6,542 nucleotides of DNA from CAYVBN01 sp964538565 (GCA_964538565.1 CAZIGW010000003.1:1-6542), one strand, 5' to 3'. Counted from the stretch's first letter, positions 1-5,823 are shown. Notes: a model not told the origin generated them from the letters alone. Numbers and translations are program-made.

Positions 1-148
1 CACCCACATCGGCGACGTCAACCGCGGCGCCTCCGAGACCGGTTCCGCCTCCGCCCAGGTGCTCGGCTCCGCCCGCGCCCTCTCCGGCGAGAGCAACCAC
101 CTCAAGCTCGAAGTCGAAAAGTTCCTCGCAACAATCCGCGCGGCTTAG
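1..148 (+). CDS. Methyl-accepting chemotaxis protein, C-terminal end (partial)
   Basis: Only the last 48 residues and a TAG stop are in the window; the first whole codon begins at base 2. The peptide runs through GASETGSASAQVL and ends LEVEKFLATIRAA. This alternation of small and polar residues followed by a short amphipathic LKLEVEKFL helix is the usual end of rhizobial chemoreceptors, just after the MCP signalling coiled coil that binds CheW and CheA. By family knowledge the whole protein would be a membrane or cytoplasmic receptor with a HAMP domain and a signalling hairpin, but none of that can be seen here. There is no NWETF-type CheR/CheB tether at the C-terminus. The gene converges on the DoxX-family gene, with a strong hairpin between them. 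Family assignment is fairly firm; the signal it senses cannot be told. Confidence 0.75.
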   Translation, partial: THIGDVNRGASETGSASAQVLGSARALSGESNHLKLEVEKFLATIRAA

Positions 149-198
149 AGCATTGTCCGGCGAAGCCGACACCGCTTCGGAGCGGAGCGCCTAAAGGC

Positions 199-224
199 AG
201 CGGTCGAGCGCCGGCTCGACCGCT
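199..224. terminator. Strong hairpin between convergent genes, probable bidirectional terminator
   Basis: A perfect 11-bp inverted repeat, AGCGGTCGAGC (199-209) and GCTCGACCGCT (214-224), encloses the tetraloop GCCG. It sits 50 bases after the chemoreceptor stop and 7 bases beyond the DoxX-family stop, where a terminator shared by two convergent genes would lie. Neither side has a real run of T: CTTGCGTCTT follows on the + strand and GCCTTTAG on the - strand. The stem is convincing, but efficient intrinsic termination is an inference. Confidence 0.6.
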
Positions 225-231
225 TGCGTCT

Positions 232-744
232 TCAGCCCGTTTCCGATCGCCGCCACAGGCGATCGAGCGCGAACCGGCCGGCCCCGTTGGCGAGCAGCAG
301 CGTGAAGCCGCCGATGATGGCGACGTTCTTGAAGAAATTGACCTCCTGCGCCCGCCGCGCGGCGTCGTGAATTTCCCAGTAGCGGTGCGAGATCAGCGTG
401 GCGGCGATGACGAACAGAATCATCAGCCCCGCGGCATACCGGGTCGCCAGGCCCAGCACGACCGCAAGGCCGCCGAAGAATTCAACGCAGGCGCCGATCA
501 CCGCGAGGACCGAGGGAGCCGGGACGCCGGCCTTCTCGAGGCTCGCCGCGAAGGCGCCGAGCGCCATGAGCTTGGCGAACCCGCTCTGGACGAAGATGCC
601 GCCGAGCAGCACGCGCCCGATGAGAAGCAGCCCATCCTGAGACCGGCCCACGACCGTGTCCGGCCTTCCGAACGTCCGGGTCTGGTCGAACGCTCCGCCC
701 GCGTATCCGGGGCGGCGTTCCGATTCAACGGTTCTGCTGGACAT
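232..744 (-). CDS. DoxX family integral membrane protein
   Basis: This 170-residue protein has four predicted membrane segments at about residues 38-56, 79-99, 103-121 and 137-153. Typical DoxX-family features are GRVLLGGIFVQSGFAKL near 43-59, EFFGGLAVVLGLATRYAA near 88-105 and FFKNVAIIGGFTLLLANGAG near 137-156. The ATG at 744 is preceded by AGGAGAA with a 6-base spacer, which supports this start. The protein therefore has a hydrophilic, Arg-rich N-terminal stretch of about 36 residues that most short DoxX proteins lack. The name comes from archaeal thiosulfate:quinone oxidoreductase subunits, but most bacterial members have no proven role; some are linked to oxidative stress or act as small quinone-related membrane proteins. 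No thiosulfate oxidation genes are nearby, so that activity should not be assumed. The prpE terminator lies just upstream, so it is probably transcribed separately. Confidence 0.88.
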   Translation of the reverse strand: MSSRTVESERRPGYAGGAFDQTRTFGRPDTVVGRSQDGLLLIGRVLLGGIFVQSGFAKLMALGAFAASLEKAGVPAPSVLAVIGACVEFFGGLAVVLGLATRYAAGLMILFVIAATLISHRYWEIHDAARRAQEVNFFKNVAIIGGFTLLLANGAGRFALDRLWRRSETG

Positions 745-784
745 TGCGAATTCTCCTGGCGGGATAGGAGTCTGATCGTGCAGG

Positions 785-807
785 AAAAACGCGCGGCAAG
801 GCCGCGC
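785..807 (-). terminator. Rho-independent terminator of prpE
   Basis: Read on the - strand, a 7-bp GC stem, GCGCGGC (807-801) and GCCGCGC (797-791) with loop CTT, is followed by one G and then TTTTT (789-785). It starts about 62 bases after the prpE stop and ends about 40 bases before the DoxX-family start codon. GC stem plus T-run is the classical intrinsic terminator, and its orientation fits prpE. It implies that prpE and the DoxX-family gene are separate transcription units. Confidence 0.8.
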
Positions 808-836
808 AGCCGGTCACGCCGCGTCACGATTGCGCG

Positions 837-864
837 AACGGAGTTCCGTTTCCGACGGTAACGG
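837..864. repeat. Alternating AACGG / CCGTT inverted repeats after prpE
   Basis: AACGGA (837-842) and TCCGTT (845-850) form a perfect inverted repeat with a 2-base centre. The second arm is followed by another AACGG at 860-864, so CCGTT could pair with either copy. The element ends 4 bases before the prpE stop codon on the - strand. It could be a protein-binding palindrome, a pair of competing mRNA 3'-end structures, or chance in GC-rich DNA. No function can be assigned. Confidence 0.35.
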
Positions 865-868
865 GTGC

Positions 869-2785
869 TCAGACCTGCACGCCGTGCGACTTCAGCGCGC
901 TGCCGATCTCCTCGAGGACCGCAGGATCGTCGATCGTCGCCGGCATCGTCCAGGCCTCGCCGTCAGCGATCTTCTTCATGGTTCCGCGCAGGATCTTGCC
1001 CGAGCGCGTCTTCGGCAGGCGCGCCACCGTGATCGCGACCTTGAAGCTCGCGACCGGGCCGATTTTCTCGCGCACCAGCGCGATGATCTCCTTTTCGATC
1101 TCGGTCGGCGGCCGGCTGACGCCGGACTTGAGCACGATGAAGCCGCACGGGACTTCGCCCTTGAGCTCGTCCTTGATGCCGATGACCGCGCATTCGGCGA
1201 CGTCCTGGTGCGCGGCGAGCACCTCCTCCATGCCGCCGGTGGAGAGCCGATGCCCGGCGACGTTGATGATGTCGTCGGTGCGTCCCATGATGTAGAGATA
1301 TCCGTCCTCGTCCTGGAAACCGGCGTCGGCCGTCTTGTAGTAGCCGGGGAACTCGGTGAGGTAGCCCTCCCTGAAGCGCTCGTCCTGCTGCCAGAGCGTC
1401 GGCAGGCAGCCGGGCGGCAACGGCAGCTTCACGACGATCGAGCCCATCTCGTTGGCGCCGACCGGCTTCGCGCTTTCGTCGACCACGCGCACGTCGTAGC
1501 CTGGCATCGCGACCGTCGGCGAACCGTGCTTCACCGGCAATTGCCCGAGCCCGAGCGGATTGCCGACGATCGCCCAGCCGGTCTCGGTCTGCCACCAGTG
1601 ATCGATCACCGGCACCCGCAGCATCGTCTCCGCCCAGGAGACCGTGTCGGGATCGGCGCGCTCGCCGGCGAGGAAGAGCGCGCGGAAGCGCGAGAGATCG
1701 TAGTTGCCGATCAGCCGGCCCTGCGGATCCTCCTTCTTCACCGCGCGGAACGCGGTCGGCGCCGTGAACATGCTGACGCAGCCGTGCTCGGAGATGACGC
1801 GCCAGAACGCGCCGGCGTCCGGCGTGCCGATCGGCTTGCCCTCGTAGAGGATCGTGGTGCAGCCGTGGAACAGCGGCGCGTACACGATGTAGCTGTGACC
1901 GACGACCCAGCCGACGTCCGACGCCGCCCAGTACACTTCTCCCGGCTCGACGCCGTAGAGATGGCGCATCGACCACTTGAGGGCGACCATGTGGCCGCCA
2001 TTGTCGCGCACCACGCCCTTCGGGCGGCCGGTCGTGCCGGAGGTGTAGAGAATGTAGAGCGGATCGGTCGCGGCAACCGGAACGCACTCGGCGGCCTTGC
2101 CGGCGGCGCGCGCGGCGGCGCAGAGCGAGCCCCAGTCGTGGTCGCGCCCGGCAACGAGCGAGGCCTGCGCCTGCGGGCGCTGCAGGACGATGCAGGCCTC
2201 GGGCTTCTGGCTCGCAAGCGCAATCGCTTCGTCGAGCAGCGGCTTGTAGGCGATGGTGCGGCCGACGTCGAGGCCGCAGCTCGCGGAGAGCGCGAGCTTC
2301 GGCCTGGCGTCGTCGATGCGGGTCGCCAGTTCCTTGGCCGCGAAGCCGCCGAACACGACCGAGTGGATGGCGCCGATGCGCGCGCACGCCAGCATGGCGA
2401 ACAAGGCTTCCGGCACCATCGGCATGTAGAGGATGACGCGGTCGCCCTTGCCGACGCCGAAATCCTGCAGCACCGCCGCGAGCGTGCGCACTTCCTTGAG
2501 AACGTCCGCGTAGGTGAATGTGCGCTTCTCGCCGGCGAGGGGAGAGTCGTAGATCAGCGCCGCCTGCCCGGCGCGCCCGCGCAGCACGTGGCGATCGACG
2601 GCGTTGAAGCAGGTGTTGCACGACGCGCCGACGAACCAGCGGCCGTAGACCCCGGCGTCCGGGTCGAAGACCTTCTTCGCCGGCTCGTACCAATCGATCT
2701 CCGCCGCCGCCTCGGCCCAGAATCCCTCGGGATCCCGCTGCCAATGCCGATAGGCGTCCGCATACCGGCTGGTGCCGACCTCCAT
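869..2785 (-). CDS. prpE: Propionyl-CoA synthetase (AMP-forming, ACS family)
   Basis: The 638-residue enzyme activates propionate with ATP and CoA, through propionyl-AMP, to propionyl-CoA in the cytoplasm. The N-terminal ACAS_N region (RYADAYRHW, DPEGFWAEAA) is followed by NTCFNAVDRHV at 57-67. The P-loop-like YTSGTTGRPKG is at 247-257, WWQTETG at 397-403, YKTADAG at 483-489 and the hinge GRTDD at 501-505, followed by INVAGHR. KTRSGK near the end holds the catalytic lysine, about Lys597, which in this family is the site of inhibitory acylation. The stretches NTCFNAVDRHV, VVRDNGGH, ALKWSM and GVEPGEVYWAASDVGWVVGH match the PrpE/ACSS3 branch rather than acetyl-specific Acs. The reading frame stays open upstream to 2899, but that part is Arg-rich and unlike the family. 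The ATG at 2785 has GGGAG 7 bases upstream and gives normal family length, so it is chosen. It is divergent from the TSUP gene. Acetate or other short acids may also be used. Confidence 0.93.
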   Translation of the reverse strand: MEVGTSRYADAYRHWQRDPEGFWAEAAAEIDWYEPAKKVFDPDAGVYGRWFVGASCNTCFNAVDRHVLRGRAGQAALIYDSPLAGEKRTFTYADVLKEVRTLAAVLQDFGVGKGDRVILYMPMVPEALFAMLACARIGAIHSVVFGGFAAKELATRIDDARPKLALSASCGLDVGRTIAYKPLLDEAIALASQKPEACIVLQRPQAQASLVAGRDHDWGSLCAAARAAGKAAECVPVAATDPLYILYTSGTTGRPKGVVRDNGGHMVALKWSMRHLYGVEPGEVYWAASDVGWVVGHSYIVYAPLFHGCTTILYEGKPIGTPDAGAFWRVISEHGCVSMFTAPTAFRAVKKEDPQGRLIGNYDLSRFRALFLAGERADPDTVSWAETMLRVPVIDHWWQTETGWAIVGNPLGLGQLPVKHGSPTVAMPGYDVRVVDESAKPVGANEMGSIVVKLPLPPGCLPTLWQQDERFREGYLTEFPGYYKTADAGFQDEDGYLYIMGRTDDIINVAGHRLSTGGMEEVLAAHQDVAECAVIGIKDELKGEVPCGFIVLKSGVSRPPTEIEKEIIALVREKIGPVASFKVAITVARLPKTRSGKILRGTMKKIADGEAWTMPATIDDPAVLEEIGSALKSHGVQV

Positions 2786-2802
2786 GATGCGTCTCCCTGC
2801 CC

Positions 2803-2817
2803 GGCGGAACGTCCGCC
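2803..2817 (-). repeat. Small hairpin in the prpE leader beside the ribosome binding site
   Basis: GGCGGA (2803-2808) and TCCGCC (2812-2817) form a perfect 6-bp inverted repeat with a 3-base loop. On the prpE mRNA the hairpin lies just upstream of the AGGGAG ribosome binding site (about 2793-2798) and 17 bases before the start codon. It could tune access to the ribosome site, but a stem this short is common in GC-rich leaders. Confidence 0.35.
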
Positions 2818-2871
2818 ATCGGCCGTGTTCCGCGGATCGGTGCCGCCGCTCACGACCGTCGTTTTTCCGAC

Positions 2872-2899
2872 ATTGTGAGCCGGCAATCGGGCTTTGCAA
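2872..2899 (-). promoter_or_regulatory. Possible sigma-70-type promoter of prpE
   Basis: On the - strand TTGCAA (2899-2894) and CACAAT (2877-2872) are separated by 16 bases. Each matches four of six consensus positions (TTGACA, TATAAT). The -10 end lies about 86 bases upstream of the prpE ATG. The evidence is pattern only: alphaproteobacterial promoters are often degenerate, and such matches arise by chance. Confidence 0.3.
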
Positions 2900-2900
2900 G
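2893..2900. promoter_or_regulatory. TTTGCAAG element, possible short-chain acyl-CoA regulator half-site
   Basis: TTTGCAAG matches seven of eight bases of TTTGCAAA, the half-site reported for the PccR/RamB group of short-chain fatty acyl-CoA regulators, which control propionyl-CoA and acetate genes in alphaproteobacteria and actinobacteria. It sits in the control region of a propionyl-CoA synthetase gene and overlaps its candidate -35 box. A second half-site at the usual 4-base spacing is absent; only a GCAA core at 2883-2886 is nearby. One 8-mer with a mismatch is weak evidence. Confidence 0.2.
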
Positions 2901-2953
2901 CCGCGTGTCCGCGCCGCCGGCCGGCAGCATCCGGCCGATCAGGGGCCTGCGCT

Positions 2954-2967
2954 TTGATCTGGCGCAG
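2954..2967 (+). promoter_or_regulatory. FixK/FNR-like box upstream of the TSUP transporter gene
   Basis: TTGATCTGGCGCAG fits the rhizobial FixK/FNR pattern TTG(A/C)-N6-(T/G)CAA except for the last base (G instead of A). The inner TCTGGC also resembles known alphaproteobacterial anaerobox centres. The site centre is about 62 bases before the chosen GTG start, close enough for activation of a promoter starting near 2995-3005. No clear -10 box stands out (CTACGA at 2982-2987 is one candidate). Suggestive only. Confidence 0.3.
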
Positions 2968-3022
2968 CGCGGGCGGGTGCGCTACGACGTCCCACCCCGT
3001 CGGACCACCCCGTTCCATTCCC

Positions 3023-3772
3023 GTGATCACCGATCCTCTGTTCTTCCTCGTCGCCGTCCCGGCGGTCGCCTGTCTCGGACTGTCCAAGGGCGGCTTTGCG
3101 GGCGTCGGGATGCTGGCGACACCGCTCGTCGCGCTGGTTCTGCCGCCCCTGCAGGCAGCCGCGCTGCTGCTGCCGATCCTCATCCTGCAGGACGCGATCT
3201 CGATATGGGTCTACCGGCGCGACTGGGACGGCTGGAACCTGAAGGTCATGCTGCCGGGCGCCGTGATCGGCGTCGCCGCCGCCTGGCTGCTCGCCGCCCA
3301 TCTCTCCGACGCCTTCATTCGCCTCGCGGTCGGCCTGATCGGGATCGCGTTCGTGCTCAACGCCTGGTTCGGCCGCACGCCGCAGAAGACGGCGCGCCCG
3401 AGCACCGCGAGCGGGCTGTTCTGGGGCGGCGTCTCGGGATTCACCTCGACCCTGAGCCAGGCGGGCGGGCCGCCGTTCCAGGTGCACGTGCTGCCGCAGC
3501 GTCTGCCGAAGCTCACGCTCGTCGGCACCACGACGCTGTTCTTCGCCGCCGTCAACGCCATGAAGATCGTGCCCTATCTGGCGCTCGGCCAGTTCTCGCC
3601 GCGCAATCTCGCAACCTCCGCGGTGCTGCTGCCGCTCGCGGTCCTCACCAATTTTCTCGGGGTGTGGGTCGTACGGCAGACGCCGACCGAACTCTTCTAC
3701 CGCATCGCCTACGTGCTGGTGTTCCTCATCTCGGCGGCGCTGCTCTGGCAGGGACTCTCGGCCCAATTCTGA
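3023..3772 (+). CDS. TauE/SafE (TSUP) family membrane transporter
   Basis: This 249-residue, very hydrophobic protein has about eight predicted membrane segments and the two-repeat layout of TSUP transporters. GLSKGGFAGVGMLATPL near 19-35 opens the first repeat, and SGFTSTLSQAGGPPFQVHVLP near 138-158 opens the second, with the AGGPP turn characteristic of the family. Members move sulfite, sulfoacetate, taurine-derived or other organic anions across the inner membrane, usually as exporters; the substrate cannot be read from the sequence. The frame is open from further upstream (an ATG at 2894), but that extension is Arg/Pro-rich and non-membrane. The GTG at 3023 starts the protein at VITDPLFF, matching the usual ITDPLF-type N-terminus and family length. 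No good Shine-Dalgarno sequence precedes it, so the exact start is less sure than the gene. It is transcribed away from prpE. Confidence 0.9.
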   Translation: MITDPLFFLVAVPAVACLGLSKGGFAGVGMLATPLVALVLPPLQAAALLLPILILQDAISIWVYRRDWDGWNLKVMLPGAVIGVAAAWLLAAHLSDAFIRLAVGLIGIAFVLNAWFGRTPQKTARPSTASGLFWGGVSGFTSTLSQAGGPPFQVHVLPQRLPKLTLVGTTTLFFAAVNAMKIVPYLALGQFSPRNLATSAVLLPLAVLTNFLGVWVVRQTPTELFYRIAYVLVFLISAALLWQGLSAQF

Positions 3773-3829
3773 TCGCGACGCGCGGCGGCGATGCCGTTCG
3801 CGCACGCTGGCAACGGTCCGCACGACAGG

Positions 3830-3862
3830 CGAGGCGGAGAGCGGTTGCCGGGCTGCGCCTCG
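3830..3862 (+). terminator. Possible terminator after the TSUP gene
   Basis: CGAGGCG (3830-3836) and CGCCTCG (3856-3862) form a perfect 7-bp stem around a 19-base loop, 57 bases after the TSUP stop. TCTCATTTCC follows, which has some T but no clean run. The long loop makes it a poor intrinsic terminator; position is the main argument. Confidence 0.3.
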
Positions 3863-4035
3863 TCTCATTTCCGTGGCCGCCCGGACGCCTCGCAGCGCCC
3901 GCCGCTCAGCCGAAGCTAGTCACGGGAATCGAGGCTCGGACGGGGATGAACCCGCGAACCTTCGACAGGGCGGATCACGCTCCCCATGACGCCTCGGCTT
4001 TACTTCGATGAAGAATTTTGAACGATTGCGTGACG

Positions 4036-4065
4036 GACGCGGGGGACCGATGCAGCGCCCGCGTC
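4036..4065 (+). repeat. 8-bp inverted repeat in the leader of the second acyl-CoA synthetase
   Basis: GACGCGGG (4036-4043) and CCCGCGTC (4058-4065) are perfect reverse complements around a 14-base loop, ending 48 bases before the chosen ATG. It could be an operator or a leader hairpin controlling the ligase. It does not match a motif I can name, and GC-rich DNA produces such repeats by chance. Confidence 0.35.
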
Positions 4066-4113
4066 GAAGCGCGGAGAACGCGACAGGTTTGTGCAGCGAC
4101 ACCGGGGGCCACG

Positions 4114-5742
4114 ATGGCACCGTCACCCTACGACATCGATCTCGACCGCACGCCGGCGAACTTCCAGCCGTTGACGCCGCTATCGCTCATCGAGCGTGCG
4201 GCCGCGGTGTTTCCCGACCACACGGCCGTCGTGCACGGCGATCGGCGCACGAGCTACGCGGACTTCTACGCCCGCGCGCGGCGGCTCGGCTCCGCCCTCT
4301 CCCGCCGCGGCATCGGGCGCGGCGACACGGTGTCGGCGATGCTCGCCAACACGCCGGCGATGCTCGAGGCGCACTACGGCGTGCCCATGGCGGGCGCGGT
4401 GCTGCACGCGATCAACACCCGGCTCGACGCCGCCGTCATCGCCTTCATGCTCGACCATGCCGAAACCAGGGCGCTGATCGTCGACCGGGAGTTCTCGAGC
4501 GTGGTGCGCGACGCGCTGGCGCGCACCCGCGCCAAGCCGCTCGTCGTCTGCTACGACGATCCGGAGTACGCCGGGCCGGGCGAGCGGATCGGCGAGATCG
4601 ACTACGAGGATTTCCTGCGCGAGGGCGAGCCGGATTTTTCCTGGCGCATGCCCGACGACGAGTGGGACGCGATCTCGCTCAACTACACGTCCGGCACGAC
4701 CGGCGACCCCAAGGGCGTCGTCTATCATCACCGCGGCGCCTATCTGCTCGCGGTGGGCAACGTCATCACCTGCAACATGGGCCGGCACCCGGTCTATCTC
4801 TGGACGCTGCCGATGTTCCACTGCAACGGCTGGTGCTTCCCGTGGACGCTGTCGGTCGTCGCCGGCACGCACGTGTGCCTGCGCGCGGTGCGTGCGGCCG
4901 CCGTCTACGAAGCGATCGCCCGGCATGACGTCACGCACCTGTGCGGCGCCCCGATCGTGATGGCGACGCTCGTCAACGCGCCGCAATCCGAGCGCAAGCC
5001 GCTGCCGCACGCGGTCGAGTTCGTGACCGCCGCCGCGCCGCCGCCCGAAGCCGTGCTCGCGGCCATGCAGGCGGCCGGCTTTCGCGTGACGCATGTCTAC
5101 GGGCTCACCGAAGTCTATGGCCCGGCGGTCGTCAACGAATGGCACGCCGCGTGGGACGCGCTGCCGCTCGCCGAGCAGGCCGGCAGAAAGGCGCGCCAGG
5201 GCGTGCGCTATCCGGTGCTCGAAGGTCTCGACGTGTGCGATCCGGCGACACTGAAGCCGGTCGCGCGTGACGGCAAGACGCTCGGCGAGGTGATGTTCCG
5301 CGGCAACGTGGTGATGAAGGGCTATCTCAAGAACTGTGCCGCGACCGAGAAGGCGCTTGCCGGCGGTTGGTTTCACTCCGGCGACCTCGGCGTCGTGCAC
5401 CCCGACGGCTACATCCAGCTCAAGGACCGCTCGAAGGACATCATCATCTCGGGCGGCGAGAACATCTCCTCGATCGAGATCGAGGACGTGCTCTACAAGC
5501 ACCCGGCCGTGCAGGCGGCGGCGGTCGTCGCCAAGCCCGACGAGAAATGGGGCGAGACGCCCTGCGCCTTCGTTGAGCTCAGGCCGGGCAGCGCGGCGAG
5601 CGCCGAGGAACTGATCGACTGGTGTCGCGGCCGACTCGCGCGCTTCAAGCTGCCGAAGCACATCGTCTTCACCGAATTGCCGAAGACCTCGACCGGCAAG
5701 ATCCAGAAATTCAAGCTGCGCGAGATGGCGAAGGGCGTGTGA
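4114..5742 (+). CDS. Acyl-CoA synthetase, medium-chain / DmdB-like AMP-binding ligase
   Basis: The 542-residue enzyme joins a carboxylic acid to CoA by way of an acyl-adenylate. Motifs in order: YTSGTTGDPKG at 191-201, MFHCNGWCFPW at 234-244, YGLTEVYGP at 329-337, WFHSGDLG at 419-426, hinge DRSKDIIISGGENISSIE at about 438-455, and KTSTGK near the end with the catalytic lysine at about Lys529. MFHCNGWCFPW marks the branch that includes DmdB (3-methylmercaptopropionate-CoA ligase), plant acyl-activating enzymes and medium-chain or aryl acid ligases, and is unlike the acetyl/propionyl group of the neighbouring prpE. The substrate is therefore probably a medium-chain, aryl or thioether acid, but cannot be fixed by eye. 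The ATG at 4114 is chosen because MAPSPYDIDLDRTPANFQPLTP is the normal family N-terminus and GGGGG lies 5 bases before it; the open frame further upstream looks non-coding. It converges on the methyltransferase-type gene. Confidence 0.93.
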   Translation: MAPSPYDIDLDRTPANFQPLTPLSLIERAAAVFPDHTAVVHGDRRTSYADFYARARRLGSALSRRGIGRGDTVSAMLANTPAMLEAHYGVPMAGAVLHAINTRLDAAVIAFMLDHAETRALIVDREFSSVVRDALARTRAKPLVVCYDDPEYAGPGERIGEIDYEDFLREGEPDFSWRMPDDEWDAISLNYTSGTTGDPKGVVYHHRGAYLLAVGNVITCNMGRHPVYLWTLPMFHCNGWCFPWTLSVVAGTHVCLRAVRAAAVYEAIARHDVTHLCGAPIVMATLVNAPQSERKPLPHAVEFVTAAAPPPEAVLAAMQAAGFRVTHVYGLTEVYGPAVVNEWHAAWDALPLAEQAGRKARQGVRYPVLEGLDVCDPATLKPVARDGKTLGEVMFRGNVVMKGYLKNCAATEKALAGGWFHSGDLGVVHPDGYIQLKDRSKDIIISGGENISSIEIEDVLYKHPAVQAAAVVAKPDEKWGETPCAFVELRPGSAASAEELIDWCRGRLARFKLPKHIVFTELPKTSTGKIQKFKLREMAKGV

Positions 5743-5759
5743 GAGGCGCGGCTCGTGCG

Positions 5760-5775
5760 GCGGCCCGGAGGCCGC
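5760..5775. terminator. Hairpin between convergent genes, possible terminator
   Basis: GCGGCC (5760-5765) and GGCCGC (5770-5775) form a 6-bp all-GC stem with loop CGGA, 17 bases after the ligase stop and before the convergent methyltransferase-type gene. No T-run follows on the + strand. Its position is right for transcription to end here, but its structure is only moderately supportive. Confidence 0.35.
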
Positions 5776-5823
5776 AGCGCTCTCGCAGGCGCGGCCATGC
5801 GCGGTGTTGGATTTGACGCGTTG

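Larger units (their letters stand above)
3773..4113. other. Intergenic region without a credible gene
   Basis: This 341-base stretch separates two + strand genes. I see no tRNA, no insertion-sequence end and no convincing small gene. The frame of the following ligase stays open back to a TTG at 4018, but the 32 extra residues (Arg/Ala/Cys-rich) do not resemble the family. It holds a long-loop inverted repeat shortly after the TSUP stop (3830-3862), an AT-richer patch at about 3998-4027 that could be part of a promoter, and an inverted repeat at 4036-4065. Confidence 0.6.

Noticed and set aside
232..744. DoxX-family protein as a thiosulfate:quinone oxidoreductase subunit
   Set aside because: No DoxA/DoxD partner or sulfur-oxidation gene is present. 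Most bacterial DoxX proteins are not such enzymes, so only the family name is used.
830..2878. Open frame of 682 codons on the + strand, antisense to prpE
   Set aside because: Its product is Arg/Asp/Ala-rich with no recognisable domain, while the - strand encodes a complete, motif-perfect synthetase. Long antisense frames are expected opposite GC-rich genes.
2939..3868. Open frame of 309 codons on the - strand opposite the TSUP gene
   Set aside because: The product is charged and repetitive (Arg, Glu, Gln), while the + frame gives a clean TSUP membrane protein.
3920..3985. tRNA-like stretch around CGGGGATGAACCCGCGAACC
   Set aside because: There is no T-loop GGTTCGANTCC, no acceptor-stem pairing and no anticodon arm at the right distances.
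3947..4012. 21-codon frame MNPRTFDRADHAPHDASALLR in the gap before the second ligase
   Set aside because: The GGGG before its ATG is too close to act as a ribosome site, it resembles nothing I know, and its length is within chance for this composition.
3892..4062. 11-base direct repeat GCAGCGCCCGC at 3892-3902 and 4052-4062
   Set aside because: Short and pure G/C-type sequence; two copies in 341 bases is not remarkable in this composition, and the flanks do not match an attachment site or insertion-sequence duplication.
4018..4113. Upstream in-frame extension of the second ligase to a TTG start
   Set aside because: The 32 extra residues are unlike the family N-terminus, and the ATG at 4114 gives the normal start sequence with a purine-rich site before it.
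4180..5661. Open frame of 493 codons on the - strand, antisense to the second acyl-CoA synthetase
   Set aside because: Low-complexity His/Arg/Val-rich product with no domain, mirroring a well-conserved ligase gene. It is a codon-bias shadow.
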